From contig CP064984.1 of NCBI GenBank assembly GCA_016699615.1, forward strand, positions 1,770,001 through 1,834,000: a DNA stretch of 64,000 bases. Direction: 5' to 3'. Shown piece after piece: positions 39,267 to 48,826 of the stretch (position 1 is its first letter; the number at the start of each line of letters is the position of its first letter). The stretch comes from Sphingobacteriales bacterium (GTDB lineage: Bacteria > Bacteroidota > Bacteroidia > Chitinophagales > JADIYW01). The notes under the pieces were generated by a model. The model was not told the origin of the DNA. It saw only the letters and a list, made by a program, of their open reading frames with translations, and did not search any database. The position numbers were made by a program, and so were the translations under genes.

Positions 39267-40261
39267 CTTTTTTTGTATGGTATAAATATATTAATAAAAA
39301 GTACCAATAAACCTAAAACCAAAAAATATTGATATTGTTCAACGAAATTAGTAAATACTTTATCATTAATGGTTTTAGTTTCTATTTTGGCAATATCTTT
39401 TGATAAAAGTTTAGCCACCAATTTTGAGTTGTCTAAATTGTAATAATTTCCATTTCCAGCTTTTGCCAAAGCTTGCAAAATATCTTCGTTTAGTTTAGTT
39501 ACAATATCATTGCCTTCTGCATCTTTTTTGTATGTAACAGTATTTTGCTGATTGGAAATTGGGATTTTTGCACCAGTTTTAGTTCCTGCGCCAATTGTGA
39601 AAATTCTCACACCATCAGTAGCTAAGTTTTGCGCAGCATCTATTGCATCTTCTTGATGGTCTTCTCCATCTGTGATTAAAATAATTGCTTTGTATTTTCT
39701 TTGTTTTTCATCAAACAATGCAGCAGATTGGTTGAATGCCTCAGCTATTGCTGTACCTTGTGTAGGTACGCTATTTGTATTTAACGATTTTAAATACAAC
39801 AACATAGATGAGTAATCAACTGTCAATGGCATTTGTGTGTATGCAGCACCAGCAAATATGACAAGTCCAACTCTGTCTCCATCTAAATTTTTTAATAATT
39901 CTTGAATTAGTAATTTTGATTTTTGTAGACGATTGGGCGCAATATCTTGAGCTAACATACTTCTTGATAAATCCAATGCAATAACTATATCAATACCTTT
40001 GCGTTTTATTTTTTCTTCTTTTGTGCCTAATTGAGGTTGCGCCAATGCTAGAATAAAACATAATAATGTAATTAGATATAATGCAAATTTTAGGTGTGTA
40101 CGTTGCACACTTCTTTCTGGCAACAACGTATTTATTATTCTTTTATCTGCTAAGTTTTTTAGTAGTTTTTCTTTTTTGGAATGCCAATAGAAATATATTG
40201 CAAAGCTTATTGGAATTAAGCAAAGTAGATATAGAAATTTTATTTGGGCAAACTGTAGCAT
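39263..40261 (-). CDS. batB: BatB, vWA-domain membrane protein
   Basis: A 332-residue protein with N-terminal TM segments (FLYLLCLIPISFAIYFYW; LKFALYLITLLCFILALAQP), a vWA domain with intact MIDAS DxSxS (IVIALDLSRSMLAQDIAPNRL, Thr in ILITDGEDH), and a C-terminal TM. Overlaps batC by 4 bases and meets batA at a single shared base. It is expected to form a membrane complex with BatA exposing the vWA domain to the periplasm. Confidence 0.92.
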   Translation of the reverse strand: MLQFAQIKFLYLLCLIPISFAIYFYWHSKKEKLLKNLADKRIINTLLPERSVQRTHLKFALYLITLLCFILALAQPQLGTKEEKIKRKGIDIVIALDLSRSMLAQDIAPNRLQKSKLLIQELLKNLDGDRVGLVIFAGAAYTQMPLTVDYSSMLLYLKSLNTNSVPTQGTAIAEAFNQSAALFDEKQRKYKAIILITDGEDHQEDAIDAAQNLATDGVRIFTIGAGTKTGAKIPISNQQNTVTYKKDAEGNDIVTKLNEDILQALAKAGNGNYYNLDNSKLVAKLLSKDIAKIETKTINDKVFTNFVEQYQYFLVLGLLVLFINIFIPYKKR

Positions 40262-41268
40262 TAATTTACAATGGTTTTTAGATAAGTGTTTCTCAATATA
40301 AATTCAAGTGCTAGGCAAAACAATGCTATGAATAAAAAGAAATGAAATCTTTCTGCTTTCATATTGTAGTTGGCAATTTTTATTTTAGATTTTTCTAATT
40401 TATTAATTGCATCATATACATCTCTAAGTTTGTTGTTGTTTGTTGCTCTATAATATACACCACCAGTTTGCTGTGCTATTTTTTTGAGCAATACTTCATC
40501 TATTTCCACAGGAAAATTTTGATAGAAAGTATTTCCTTTTTGGTCTTTTACTGGATATGGAGCAGTACCATTTTTGCCAACGCCAATTGTATATACTCTA
40601 ATGCCATAACTTTGTGCAATTTTTATGGCACTTTCTGGATCTATGTAACCCATGTTGTTGATGCCATCAGTCATTAAAATAATAACTTTTGATTTTGATT
40701 GACTATCTTTTAGTCGTGCAACTGCTGTAGCTAAGCCCATGCCTATTGCTGTGCCATCTTCTACCATGCCACTTTTTATATTTTTAAATAAATTGAGCAA
40801 TATTTGATGGTCAATCGTTATTGGACATTGCGTAAAACTTTCTCCTGAGAATACAACCAAACCTATTCTGTCATTTTTTCTTTCTTGAATAAATTGCATA
40901 GAGATTTTTTTGGCTGCTTCCAATCTATCAGGCTTAAAATCTCTCGCAAGCATACTTCCTGATATGTCTAATGACAATACAATATCAATACCTTCAGAAT
41001 TTATTTCTTTGTCTGATAAGCTACTTTGTGGTCTTGCTAAAGCAATAATGGCAAATATTACAGACAATATTTTTAGAATTGGTAAAAAATAATTGAGTTT
41101 AGTTTTTAATGATTGTTGATGGAATAATTTTGCATCAATATTGGGTACATAAAAACTTGCAAAATGGTTCTTTTTTCTAAAGAAATACCAATATATCATA
41201 AATGGAACAAGCAACAGTAAAATAAAATACTGTGGTTGCGCAAATTGATATGTTAGTAAATTACCCAT
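40261..41268 (-). CDS. batA: BatA, vWA-domain membrane protein
   Basis: A 335-residue paralogue of BatB with the same plan: two N-terminal TM segments (YFILLLLVPFMIYWYFF; ILKILSVIFAIIALARPQ), vWA domain with MIDAS (IVLSLDISGSMLARDFKPDRL, then VIILMTDGINNMGY), and a C-terminal TM (FFLFIALFCLALEFILR). It lies between the BatD-like gene (13 bases upstream) and batB. Confidence 0.92.
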   Translation of the reverse strand: MGNLLTYQFAQPQYFILLLLVPFMIYWYFFRKKNHFASFYVPNIDAKLFHQQSLKTKLNYFLPILKILSVIFAIIALARPQSSLSDKEINSEGIDIVLSLDISGSMLARDFKPDRLEAAKKISMQFIQERKNDRIGLVVFSGESFTQCPITIDHQILLNLFKNIKSGMVEDGTAIGMGLATAVARLKDSQSKSKVIILMTDGINNMGYIDPESAIKIAQSYGIRVYTIGVGKNGTAPYPVKDQKGNTFYQNFPVEIDEVLLKKIAQQTGGVYYRATNNNKLRDVYDAINKLEKSKIKIANYNMKAERFHFFLFIALFCLALEFILRNTYLKTIVN

Positions 41269-41281
41269 TTTAATCTTGTTG

Positions 41282-42265
41282 TTATTTTGGTTTCTCTGTT
41301 TGTTCTTTTTCTAATGGTTTGGTTTGATTGATAAAATCTTGGATAATATGTATTGCATTCTCATTGTCATTTAAGTCAGGTTGTGCTTTTGCAAATTTTA
41401 CAAAATCACTCATTGATAAAAATTGGTGTAATGGTTCTTTTAGTTTTTGTTTAACTACACCTTTGTGCAATGATGTCATTATTTCTTCGGTTGTTTGTTC
41501 CATTGCAGGAAGTTTAAACCTAAGTTCTATGTAACTTCTAAGCACATCTGATAGTTGCGAATAATACAATTTTACATTACCATTTTGCCAAAGTTTTTGT
41601 TGCTTTATCTTATCAAGCTCTTGCAATGCCCAAATATGTGGTGGCAAAATATATTTTAAATCTTTAGGCATTTTATCTCTCTGTATTTTTCTATAAAATA
41701 GAAATGCAGCAATAGCAATAATGATGATAGCAAAAAGTAATAATAGGTAAGGTGCAATTTCTTTAAAAGTATATGGAACTTTTAAAGGTGGTTTTATTGC
41801 TTTGATATCTTTTGTAGTATCAATAGCTACGCCAGCAACATGAACAAGCACTGCGTCTGTGTAGATTGTGTCTGTTTTGTCTTTTTGTATTACAAGAATT
41901 GGAATTGGTTCAAATAATATTTTTCCAGTATCAAAACAAATAAAATTTACTAATTGATGATATCTATAATTTGTACCTTCTTTTATTGTATCAATACTTG
42001 ATGCATTAACAACTTCAATGTTTGTACTTTTGGTAGAATCTTTTTTATTAAAATCAGGAAAAAATATACGTGTATCTTTTTCAACAGAAACTGTAATATC
42101 AATAGGTACCCAATCTCCAATTAAGTAATTTTTCTTTTTAGCAAATGCTGATGCTTGTTGTGCAACAATATTGTTGAAAGTAAAAAGTAATAGTATCAAA
42201 CTAAAGATTCTAATGCTGTAGTTTTTGGTTTTTTTTAATTGTAGTATGTGTATAGTTTTATTCAA
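41282..42265 (-). CDS. BatD-like membrane protein of the Bat cluster
   Basis: A 327-residue protein: signal peptide (SIRIFSLILLLFTFNNIVAQ), periplasmic beta domain (NYLIGDWVPIDITVSVEKDTRIFFPDF), a TM near residues 170-190 (YLLLLFAIIIIAIAAFLFYRK) and a cytoplasmic helical tail (LPPHIWALQELDKIKQQKLWQNGNVKLYYSQLSDVLRSYIELRF). This tail is shared with DUF4381-type proteins of MoxR-vWA clusters. It is shorter than classical BatD. Starts 5 bases after the DUF58 gene. Confidence 0.8.
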   Translation of the reverse strand: MNKTIHILQLKKTKNYSIRIFSLILLLFTFNNIVAQQASAFAKKKNYLIGDWVPIDITVSVEKDTRIFFPDFNKKDSTKSTNIEVVNASSIDTIKEGTNYRYHQLVNFICFDTGKILFEPIPILVIQKDKTDTIYTDAVLVHVAGVAIDTTKDIKAIKPPLKVPYTFKEIAPYLLLLFAIIIIAIAAFLFYRKIQRDKMPKDLKYILPPHIWALQELDKIKQQKLWQNGNVKLYYSQLSDVLRSYIELRFKLPAMEQTTEEIMTSLHKGVVKQKLKEPLHQFLSMSDFVKFAKAQPDLNDNENAIHIIQDFINQTKPLEKEQTEKPK

Positions 42266-42270
42266 GCGAT

Positions 42271-43134
42271 TTATCTTTTTTTAAAGAAATTCATTAATGC
42301 ACTAACATATGGTTGATTGCTTTTAAGTATTAGTTTATCTGCGCCAGCTCTTCCAAAACTTTGCTCAAAATATTTTTGTAAATCTTGATAAGATTGTTGG
42401 TATGTGGCTGCCCAAGATTTGTCATTACTATCTATCCAAATATGTGTTTGTTTTTCTACATCATAGATTTGAATTAGACCAACATTTGGTATTTGCTCAT
42501 CTAGTGTGTCATTTATTTTTATTCCAATCACATCATGTTTTTTTGCCAAATGCGATAGTTGTTCAAAATATCCATCATTTAAGAAATCTGAAAGCACAAA
42601 TACTATTGCCTTTTTCTTCATCTTATTATTAAATCCTTCTAATGTATTTGCAATGTCTGTGGTTTTGTTTTCAGAAGAATATTGCAATAATTCTCTAATA
42701 ATTCTTAGTATTTGTTGCTTGCCTTTTTTTGGTGGAAGAAATAATTCTGTTTTATTGGTGAAGAATGCTAATCCAACCTTATCATTGTTATTGATAGCCG
42801 AAAATGCGATAATGGCACACAATTCAGCAATCATCTCTCTTTTTGTTTGATTGAGTGTGCCTATAAAAGTTGATTGACTTACGTCAACCAAAAGCATTAC
42901 AGTAAGTTCTCTTTCTTCTTCAAATACTTTCACATATGGTGTTTGGAATCTTGCAGTCACATTCCAATCAATATTTCTAATATCATCACCATATTGATAT
43001 TCTCTAACTTCTGAAAAAGACATTCCTCTGCCTTTGAATTTACTATGATACTCACCAGAAAAAATATGATTGCTCAAACCTTTTGTTTTGATTTCAATTT
43101 TTCTAACTTTCTTTAGTAATTCAGATGTTTCCAA
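42271..43134 (-). CDS. DUF58 domain protein (vWA-like) of the MoxR/Bat cluster
   Basis: A 287-residue soluble protein with the DUF58 signature GRGMSFSEVREYQYGDDIRNIDWNVTARFQTPYVKVFEEERELTVMLLVDVSQST. The MIDAS-like DVSQS is intact. A standard partner of MoxR AAA+ ATPases, it probably acts as a substrate-side scaffold at the membrane. It follows moxR by 62 bases. Confidence 0.92.
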   Translation of the reverse strand: METSELLKKVRKIEIKTKGLSNHIFSGEYHSKFKGRGMSFSEVREYQYGDDIRNIDWNVTARFQTPYVKVFEEERELTVMLLVDVSQSTFIGTLNQTKREMIAELCAIIAFSAINNNDKVGLAFFTNKTELFLPPKKGKQQILRIIRELLQYSSENKTTDIANTLEGFNNKMKKKAIVFVLSDFLNDGYFEQLSHLAKKHDVIGIKINDTLDEQIPNVGLIQIYDVEKQTHIWIDSNDKSWAATYQQSYQDLQKYFEQSFGRAGADKLILKSNQPYVSALMNFFKKR

Positions 43135-43196
43135 AAAATAGAATTTTTAGTTATTAATTTTATAGATGTTCCTTGTTTTGTTGTTGTAAAACACTG

Positions 43197-44189
43197 TTAA
43201 GGCACTTCTACTTTGTTGATAATTGTTTGTATAATATCTTCTTGGAAAATATTTTCAGCTTCTGCTTCATAGGTAATGCCTATTCTGTGTCTTAGTACAT
43301 CAGTGCAAATAGCACGAATGTCTTCTGGAATTACATAACCACGTTTTTTTATGAATGCGTATGCTTTTGCAGCCATAGCCATACTTATACTTGCACGTGG
43401 CGAAGCACCATAGCTGATAAGATTTTGTAGATTGTCTAATTTATAGTTTGCCGGATTTCTTGTTGCAAAAACAATATCTAAAATATATTTTTCTATTTTT
43501 TCGTCCATGTACACAGCACGCACAGTTTCTCTAGCTCTTAGTATTTCTTCTGGTTTTATTACTGGCATTATCTTAGGTGAGCTGCCTTGTACATTTTGTC
43601 TAATGATTTGTCTTTCTTCCTCAAATTCTGGATAGCCAATTTTTACTTTTAGCATAAATCTGTCTACTTGTGCTTCAGGCAAATTGTAAGTACCTTCTTG
43701 TTCAATTGGATTTTGTGTTGCCATTACTAAAAATGGTTCTTCAAGTTTATATACATGATCGCCAATTGTTACAGATTTTTCTTGCATTGCTTGCAGTAAA
43801 GCACTTTGTACTTTTGCTGGTGCTCTATTGATTTCGTCAGCTAAGATGAAGTTTGAAAAAATTGGGCCTTTTCTTACTTCAAAATTTCCTTTTGCTTGGT
43901 TGTAAATCATGGTGCCTAAAATGTCTGCTGGCAACAAATCTGGTGTAAATTGTATACGACTAAATTGTGTGCTAATTGCATCAGACAATGATTTTATAGC
44001 TAAGGTTTTTGCAAGTCCAGGTACGCCTTCTAGCAAAATATGCCCTTGTGTTAGCAATCCAATCAGTAATCTTTCTATCATATATTTTTGTCCTATGATA
44101 GATTTGGATACTTCAGAATTTAGCAAATCAAGGAAAATGCTGTCTTGCTGAATTTTTTCATTTAATGCTTTAATGTCGATAGATTCCAT
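43197..44189 (-). CDS. MoxR-family AAA+ ATPase
   Basis: Walker A-like HILLEGVPGLAKTLAIKSL, Walker B ILADEINRAPAKVQSALLQAMQE, sensor ATQNPIEQEGTYNLPEAQVDRFMLKV and the MoxR-typical YGASPRASISMAMAAKAYA, all in order. The best start is the ATG at 44189 (MESIDIKALNEKIQ); the open frame extends 7 codons further to 44210. MoxR proteins act as chaperone-like ATPases on vWA partners. First gene of the Bat cluster. Confidence 0.94.
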   Translation of the reverse strand: MESIDIKALNEKIQQDSIFLDLLNSEVSKSIIGQKYMIERLLIGLLTQGHILLEGVPGLAKTLAIKSLSDAISTQFSRIQFTPDLLPADILGTMIYNQAKGNFEVRKGPIFSNFILADEINRAPAKVQSALLQAMQEKSVTIGDHVYKLEEPFLVMATQNPIEQEGTYNLPEAQVDRFMLKVKIGYPEFEEERQIIRQNVQGSSPKIMPVIKPEEILRARETVRAVYMDEKIEKYILDIVFATRNPANYKLDNLQNLISYGASPRASISMAMAAKAYAFIKKRGYVIPEDIRAICTDVLRHRIGITYEAEAENIFQEDIIQTIINKVEVP

Positions 44190-44295
44190 AATATATATTG
44201 AGAAACACAAAAATAAAATTGTATGTTGTATATCTGTCTTAGTTTATAGTTAAAAAAAGTTAGCTAATTATGTTATATATATTGAAATAATAAAA

Positions 44296-44325
44296 AAAGT
44301 TGGCTACTAGGAACCAACTTTATTC
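44296..44325 (-). terminator. Terminator after trxA
   Basis: On the minus strand, stem AAAGTTGG / CCAACTTT with a 10-base loop, followed by TTTTATT. It lies 20 bases after the thioredoxin stop. Confidence 0.87.
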
Positions 44326-44344
44326 TAAATATTTACATTGAAAA

Positions 44345-44665
44345 TTAAGCTATTAAGCTATCTAATTTCTTTTTTAGGTCTGATTTTGATGCTAAACCAA
44401 CATGTTTGTCTACTAACTCACCACCTTTAAAAAATAATAAAGTTGGGATACTCATGATGCCATATTGAGCTGCAACATCTCTGTTGTCATCCACGTTCAA
44501 TTTTCCTATGGTTGCCTTTCCATCATATTCTGTTGATAATTCTTCGATTACTGGTCCAATTAGTTTACATGGTCCACACCATTCAGCCCAAAAATCTACC
44601 AATGCTACACCACTATTTTCTATAATTGATGCGTTAAAGTTCTCGTTTGTTAATTCTTTTGCCAT
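44345..44665 (-). CDS. trxA: Thioredoxin
   Basis: A 106-residue thioredoxin with the canonical active site WAEWCGPCKLIGPVIEEL, the cis-Pro loop GIMSIPTLLFFKGGE and C-terminal helix. Reduces protein disulfides in the cytoplasm using NADPH via thioredoxin reductase. Single-gene unit with its own terminator. Confidence 0.97.
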   Translation of the reverse strand: MAKELTNENFNASIIENSGVALVDFWAEWCGPCKLIGPVIEELSTEYDGKATIGKLNVDDNRDVAAQYGIMSIPTLLFFKGGELVDKHVGLASKSDLKKKLDSLIA

Positions 44666-44724
44666 AACTTAGTATTTTATATTTTTAAACAAATTCTATC
44701 AAATAAAGTTCCAAAGTTAAGAAA

Positions 44725-45015
44725 TTAGTTAATAATTACTTCTTCAATTATTTTTTCGCCCATTTTGTCATTGATTATCTGACATATTTTCTCTCTTGCC
44801 ATAAATAACTCTTGTTTTATGACTGCTGAGTCAATTTGTACATATAATTTTCTGTTGCTTAAAACAATTCTTTTGGTGTGTTTGGCTATGATGCCTTGCA
44901 TTTGTTCGTACCAAATTTTTTTCACTTTTATCTCATTGAGCTTGCTTCCAATTCTCATCTCTTGGATCATGTCATCCAAAATATCTTTCAATGTGCTAAA
45001 ATTTCCTGTTTTCAA
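44725..45015 (-). CDS. DUF721 / DciA-like protein
   Basis: A 96-residue protein: STLKDILDDMIQEMRIGSKLNEIKVKKIWYEQMQGIIAKHTKRIVLSNRKLYVQIDSAVIKQELFM... is the DUF721 pattern (helical start, then a KH-like half). Members related to DciA load or assist the replicative helicase. Its location just after recF (4-base gap) in a replication/repair context agrees with that. Confidence 0.85.
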   Translation of the reverse strand: MKTGNFSTLKDILDDMIQEMRIGSKLNEIKVKKIWYEQMQGIIAKHTKRIVLSNRKLYVQIDSAVIKQELFMAREKICQIINDKMGEKIIEEVIIN

Positions 45016-45019
45016 TTTG

Positions 45020-46117
45020 TTATAGTACTATATGTTTGTAATCATTTATTTTCAGTTGCTCTAAGATACTCAATATTCTGTTCGCATCAGTGTAGGTAAT
45101 AAATATTTGTCCAAAATTATCTTGATAAACCAAGCTTAATAATGATTTTATTCTTTCCATATCTAATTTGTCAAAGATATCATCTAAAAATAGAATTGGT
45201 TTTTTTTGTGTTTTTAGCTTAATGTATTCGTATTGTGCAAGTTTTGTTGCAAGCACAATGGTTTTTTGCTGTCCTTGCGAAGCAATTTTTTTAGCAGGAT
45301 AATCGTTTAGATTGAATGTAATATCATCAGTATGAATGCCATATAATGTTTTCTGAGCATTTATCTCTTCTTGTTTCTTTCCAATTAAAAATGCTTTAAT
45401 ATCTTGATTGATAAACTTTGATTCATATTGTATAAACACATTTTCTTCACCATCAAAAATATTTTTATGGTATTGCTTAAAAATGGTATTAAATTGTTCT
45501 AAAAAATGACTTCTATTTTCAAAAATATAAGTATTGAGTGTAATAAGTTGTTGATTATAAATATCTAATAAAGCTTCGTCAATACGTGTTTGCGTTTGTA
45601 ATAATTTTAATAATGAGTTCTTTTGTTTTATAATTCTTTGGTATTCAGTTGATTTTGTAAGATGTGCTGGATTACTCAAAGAAAGTGTTGCATCTATTAA
45701 TTTACGTCTTATTTCTGCAGTGCCTAATATTATTTCTTGGTCGTTTGGCTCAATAAAAATAATTGGATACCTACTTGCAATTTCTGTTTGTCTATCAATC
45801 TGAATGTCATTTAATGAAATTTGCTTTTTTTGATCTTTTAGATTATTGATTTTAATTCTATCAATTTTTTCATCTATATTAATATATGTATTTAGCTGGA
45901 TAGCCTGATGTGAAAAATGATAAACCAACAAATCTGATGAGCTAAAATTACTTTTTAAAAAACAAGAATAATAGATGGCATCTAGTAAATTAGTCTTTCC
46001 AACACCATTTTTCCCAGTAATGATATTTAGTTTCTGATGCAAGTCAAAAGCACATTGGTGGTACTGTTTGAAATTCTCAATTACTATTTTAGAAATATGT
46101 TGTGTGAAGGAGAGCAT
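45020..46117 (-). CDS. recF: DNA replication and repair protein RecF
   Basis: A 365-residue SMC-like ATPase: Walker A IITGKNGVGKTNLLDAIYY near residue 33, coiled region, and Walker B KPILFLDDIFDKLDMERI near residue 310; also IASQGQQKTIVLATKLA. RecF with RecO and RecR loads RecA at single-strand gaps. It is transcribed divergently from the TPR gene at 46202. Confidence 0.95.
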   Translation of the reverse strand: MLSFTQHISKIVIENFKQYHQCAFDLHQKLNIITGKNGVGKTNLLDAIYYSCFLKSNFSSSDLLVYHFSHQAIQLNTYINIDEKIDRIKINNLKDQKKQISLNDIQIDRQTEIASRYPIIFIEPNDQEIILGTAEIRRKLIDATLSLSNPAHLTKSTEYQRIIKQKNSLLKLLQTQTRIDEALLDIYNQQLITLNTYIFENRSHFLEQFNTIFKQYHKNIFDGEENVFIQYESKFINQDIKAFLIGKKQEEINAQKTLYGIHTDDITFNLNDYPAKKIASQGQQKTIVLATKLAQYEYIKLKTQKKPILFLDDIFDKLDMERIKSLLSLVYQDNFGQIFITYTDANRILSILEQLKINDYKHIVL

Positions 46118-46149
46118 ATTAAATTTGCGACAAAATAATTAAAAATATA

Positions 46150-46178
46150 TTGGATTTAGTAAATAAATTGTACTTTTG
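46150..46178 (+). promoter_or_regulatory. Promoter of the TPR-ribH unit
   Basis: TTG at 46150-46152, 18-base spacer, then TACTTTTG at 46171-46178, fitting the Bacteroidota consensus. The ATG follows 24 bases later. Confidence 0.72.
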
Positions 46179-46201
46179 CGGTTCTAAAATGTTATAATAC
46201 A

Positions 46202-46882
46202 ATGTCTACGCAAAAAAGTCATAAAGAACCTACAGAACAAATCAATGATTTTTTGGATAATCTAAATCATTACTTTGAGCAATATAAACATATAATATTA
46301 GGAAGTTCAGCTGCAATTGTTATACTATTTGCTGGTGCTTTTATCTATAAAAATTATATTAAAGGACCAAAAGAAGAAAAAGCAAAAGATGCTATCTATA
46401 TGGCACAATACTTATTTGCACAAGATTCTTTTGCATTAGCACTAAAAGGTTCTGGCAATGTAAAAGGTTTTGAAAGCATAGTAAAAGATTTTGGTGGCAC
46501 AGCTGCAGGAAATTCAGCAAGATTTTATGCAGGCGTTTGTAATTTAAATTTAGGAAAATTTGCAGAAGCTGAGAAATATCTTGAAGATTTTAAAACAGAT
46601 GATCCAATATTAAGCGCAAGAAAATATGGTTGCTTAGGTGATGCTTATGCAGAGCAAAAACAAATGGAAAAAGCAATTGACAATTATAAAAAAGCAATTG
46701 AAATTGATAATGAATTAACAGCACCTACATATATGTATCGTGCAGCATTAGCATTAGATATTACAGGAAAAAAAGACGAAGCACTTGCTTTGTACCAAAA
46801 ATTGAATAAAGATTATCCAAATTCTCAAGAAGGACAAGCAGCTGAATTAGCTATTGGAAAATTAGAGCAAGAAGTAAAATAA
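46202..46882 (+). CDS. TPR membrane-anchored protein
   Basis: A 226-residue protein with one N-terminal TM (HIILGSSAAIVILFAGAFIYKNYI) and two to four TPR repeats in the periplasmic part (NSARFYAGVCNLNLGKFAEAEKYLEDF; KYGCLGDAYAEQKQMEKAIDNYKKAIEID). The layout resembles YfgM-type proteins. It probably works as a scaffold for envelope proteins. ribH follows after 28 bases. Confidence 0.8.
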   Translation: MSTQKSHKEPTEQINDFLDNLNHYFEQYKHIILGSSAAIVILFAGAFIYKNYIKGPKEEKAKDAIYMAQYLFAQDSFALALKGSGNVKGFESIVKDFGGTAAGNSARFYAGVCNLNLGKFAEAEKYLEDFKTDDPILSARKYGCLGDAYAEQKQMEKAIDNYKKAIEIDNELTAPTYMYRAALALDITGKKDEALALYQKLNKDYPNSQEGQAAELAIGKLEQEVK

Positions 46883-46910
46883 TCTTAATAGTAGTATTAA
46901 ATAGTGTTTA

Positions 46911-47381
46911 ATGGCATCAGCATTACAAAATTTATCCAACTATGATGTAGAAAAAGTTCCTTCAGGAAAAGGAAAAAAAGTTGGCATTGCTGTGTCTGAG
47001 TGGAACAAACAAATTACTTTCAGCTTATTAAAAGCATGTGTAGAAACTTTATTGGAATTTGAAGTTGATATACAAGATATTGATATTCGTTTTGTGCCTG
47101 GAACATTTGAGTTGCCTTATGCAGCAAAACAGTTGGCAACAAAAGGACAAGATGCTGTAATATGTATAGGTTGCGTTATCAAAGGAGAAACTGACCATGA
47201 TGTATATATTAATAGCTCAGTAGCACATGCACTACAACAATTAAATTTGCAATATAATATGCCATTTATTTTTGGCGTACTTACACCAAATACAGAAGTT
47301 CAAGCATTAGACAGAGCTGGTGGCAAACATGGAAATAAAGGAACAGAAGCTGCCATCACAGCATTAAAAATGATGAATTAA
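46911..47381 (+). CDS. ribH: 6,7-dimethyl-8-ribityllumazine synthase
   Basis: A 156-residue lumazine synthase, the penultimate step of riboflavin synthesis. Conserved blocks: VGIAVSEWNKQITFSLLKACVETL, VPGTFELPYAAKQLA, CIGCVIKGETDHDVYINSSVAHAL with the catalytic His, and PFIFGVLTPNTEVQALDRAGGKHGNKG. An IS256 element is inserted 14 bases after its stop. Confidence 0.96.
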   Translation: MASALQNLSNYDVEKVPSGKGKKVGIAVSEWNKQITFSLLKACVETLLEFEVDIQDIDIRFVPGTFELPYAAKQLATKGQDAVICIGCVIKGETDHDVYINSSVAHALQQLNLQYNMPFIFGVLTPNTEVQALDRAGGKHGNKGTEAAITALKMMN

Positions 47382-47395
47382 AATAGGTTTCTTAA

Positions 47396-48748
47396 GGTAG
47401 TATTTCACGAACTGTGTAAGTTGAAAATTTATTCTAAAAATTTTGACCACCTCAAAATGGTCATAATATTTTTAGAAATAATATTTTCAAACCAATAAAT
47501 TTACATAGTTATGATTGACAAAGAAAAATTATTAAACGACAAGGAATTTTACAAATCCTTTAAGAATGGAACAGAACTAAGTTCATTCTTTAAAACAATG
47601 CACAAACGAGCTGTAGAACATATGCTCGAAGCAGAATTAGATGAGCATTTGGATAATGAGAAACATCAAACAAGCACATCTGGAAATTACCGCAACGGTC
47701 ATGGAACAAAGAAGATAAAAACTTCTTTTGGAGAAGATATTATCAAAGTTCCTAGAGATAGAGAAGGTAGCTTTGATCCAATTCTAGTACCCAAACGGCA
47801 TAATATCATTGATGGATTAGAAAATATAATTATCTCTTTTTATGCCAAAGGAATGAGTGTTAGTGATATTGAAGAACAAATTAAGGAAATGTATGATTTT
47901 GACATTTCAACATCTACCATATCACGTATAACCAATGCTATATCGTCAGAAGTAGTGAATTGGCAAAACCGACCATTGGATAGTTTATATCTTATTGTTT
48001 GGATGGATGGTATTGTATTTAAAGTCAGAGAGAACTCCAAAGTAATCAATAAAACCATCTATTTAGCAGTAGGATTGAACCGAGAAGGTAAGAAAGAAGT
48101 GCTTGGTATGTGGCTGGGTAAGAGTGAGAGTAGTAGCTTTTGGATGAGTGTATTGACAGACCTAAAAGCTCGTGGTGTAGATGATATCTTAATTACAGCC
48201 ACAGATAATCTTAATGGATTTACGCAAACTATACGCAGTGTTTTCCCACAGTCACAAACCCAAATATGTGTGGTGCATCAGATTAGAAATGCTTGTAAAT
48301 ATGTTGTTTGGAAAGATAGAAAGGAGTTTACTGCCGATATGAAGCATATTTATACAGCACCCAATAAACAAGCTGCACAGCAAGCACTAAATGATTTTGC
48401 CCAGAAATGGGAAAGTAAATATGCCTATGCTATCAAATCATGGAAAGATAACTGGGATGAATTAACTGTATTTTTTGATTTTCCTTTAGAAATCCGTAAA
48501 ATCATTTATACCACGAATTTAATTGAAAACCTGAATGGGAAAATCAGAAAATATACCAATAATAAGATGTCCTTTCCAACAGATGATGCAGTATTAAAAT
48601 CTGTATTTTTAGCCCTAAGAGAAGCAACGAAAAAGTGGTCAATGCCAATTCAAAACTGGGGACTTATTTTAAACCAATTTATCATTATATTTGAACACAG
48701 AATTAAAATCTAAACTCTTTCAATTTACACACTTTGTGAGATAGTGTC
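47396..48748 (+). mobile_element. Complete IS256-family insertion sequence (1,353 bp)
   Basis: Terminal inverted repeats of about 31 bp (left starts GGTAGTATTTCAC, right complement starts GACACTATCTCAC; about 24 of 31 identical) and an exact 8-bp target duplication TTTCTTAA at 47388-47395 and 48749-48756. It holds one intact transposase gene. It sits between ribH and its terminator, so it disrupts no reading frame. Confidence 0.95.
47511..48713 (+). CDS. IS256-family transposase (intact)
   Basis: A 400-residue Mutator-type DDE transposase. N-terminal EAELDEHL...GNYRNGHGTKKIKTSFGEDIIKVPRDREGSFDP, HTH region AKGMSVSDIEEQIKEMYDFDISTSTISRIT, catalytic Asp in IVWMDGIVFKV, second Asp in ILITATDNLNGF, CVVHQIRNACKYV and the Glu in TTNLIENLNGKIRKYT. 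All motifs are present and the length is normal, so the copy is likely active. Confidence 0.96.
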   Translation: MIDKEKLLNDKEFYKSFKNGTELSSFFKTMHKRAVEHMLEAELDEHLDNEKHQTSTSGNYRNGHGTKKIKTSFGEDIIKVPRDREGSFDPILVPKRHNIIDGLENIIISFYAKGMSVSDIEEQIKEMYDFDISTSTISRITNAISSEVVNWQNRPLDSLYLIVWMDGIVFKVRENSKVINKTIYLAVGLNREGKKEVLGMWLGKSESSSFWMSVLTDLKARGVDDILITATDNLNGFTQTIRSVFPQSQTQICVVHQIRNACKYVVWKDRKEFTADMKHIYTAPNKQAAQQALNDFAQKWESKYAYAIKSWKDNWDELTVFFDFPLEIRKIIYTTNLIENLNGKIRKYTNNKMSFPTDDAVLKSVFLALREATKKWSMPIQNWGLILNQFIIIFEHRIKI

Positions 48749-48772
48749 TTTCTTAATTCATAAAAAATAGTG

Positions 48773-48809
48773 CTTATACACTTAATCTCAAATAGACTAA
48801 GTGTATAAG
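48773..48809. terminator. Bidirectional terminator between ribH and htrA
   Basis: Perfect 12-bp stem CTTATACACTTA / TAAGTGTATAAG with a 13-base loop between two convergent genes; A/T-rich on both sides but without a long T-run. The IS256 element has pushed it 1.36 kb away from ribH. Confidence 0.7.
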
Positions 48810-48826
48810 GCTTAAATAAATAATAA

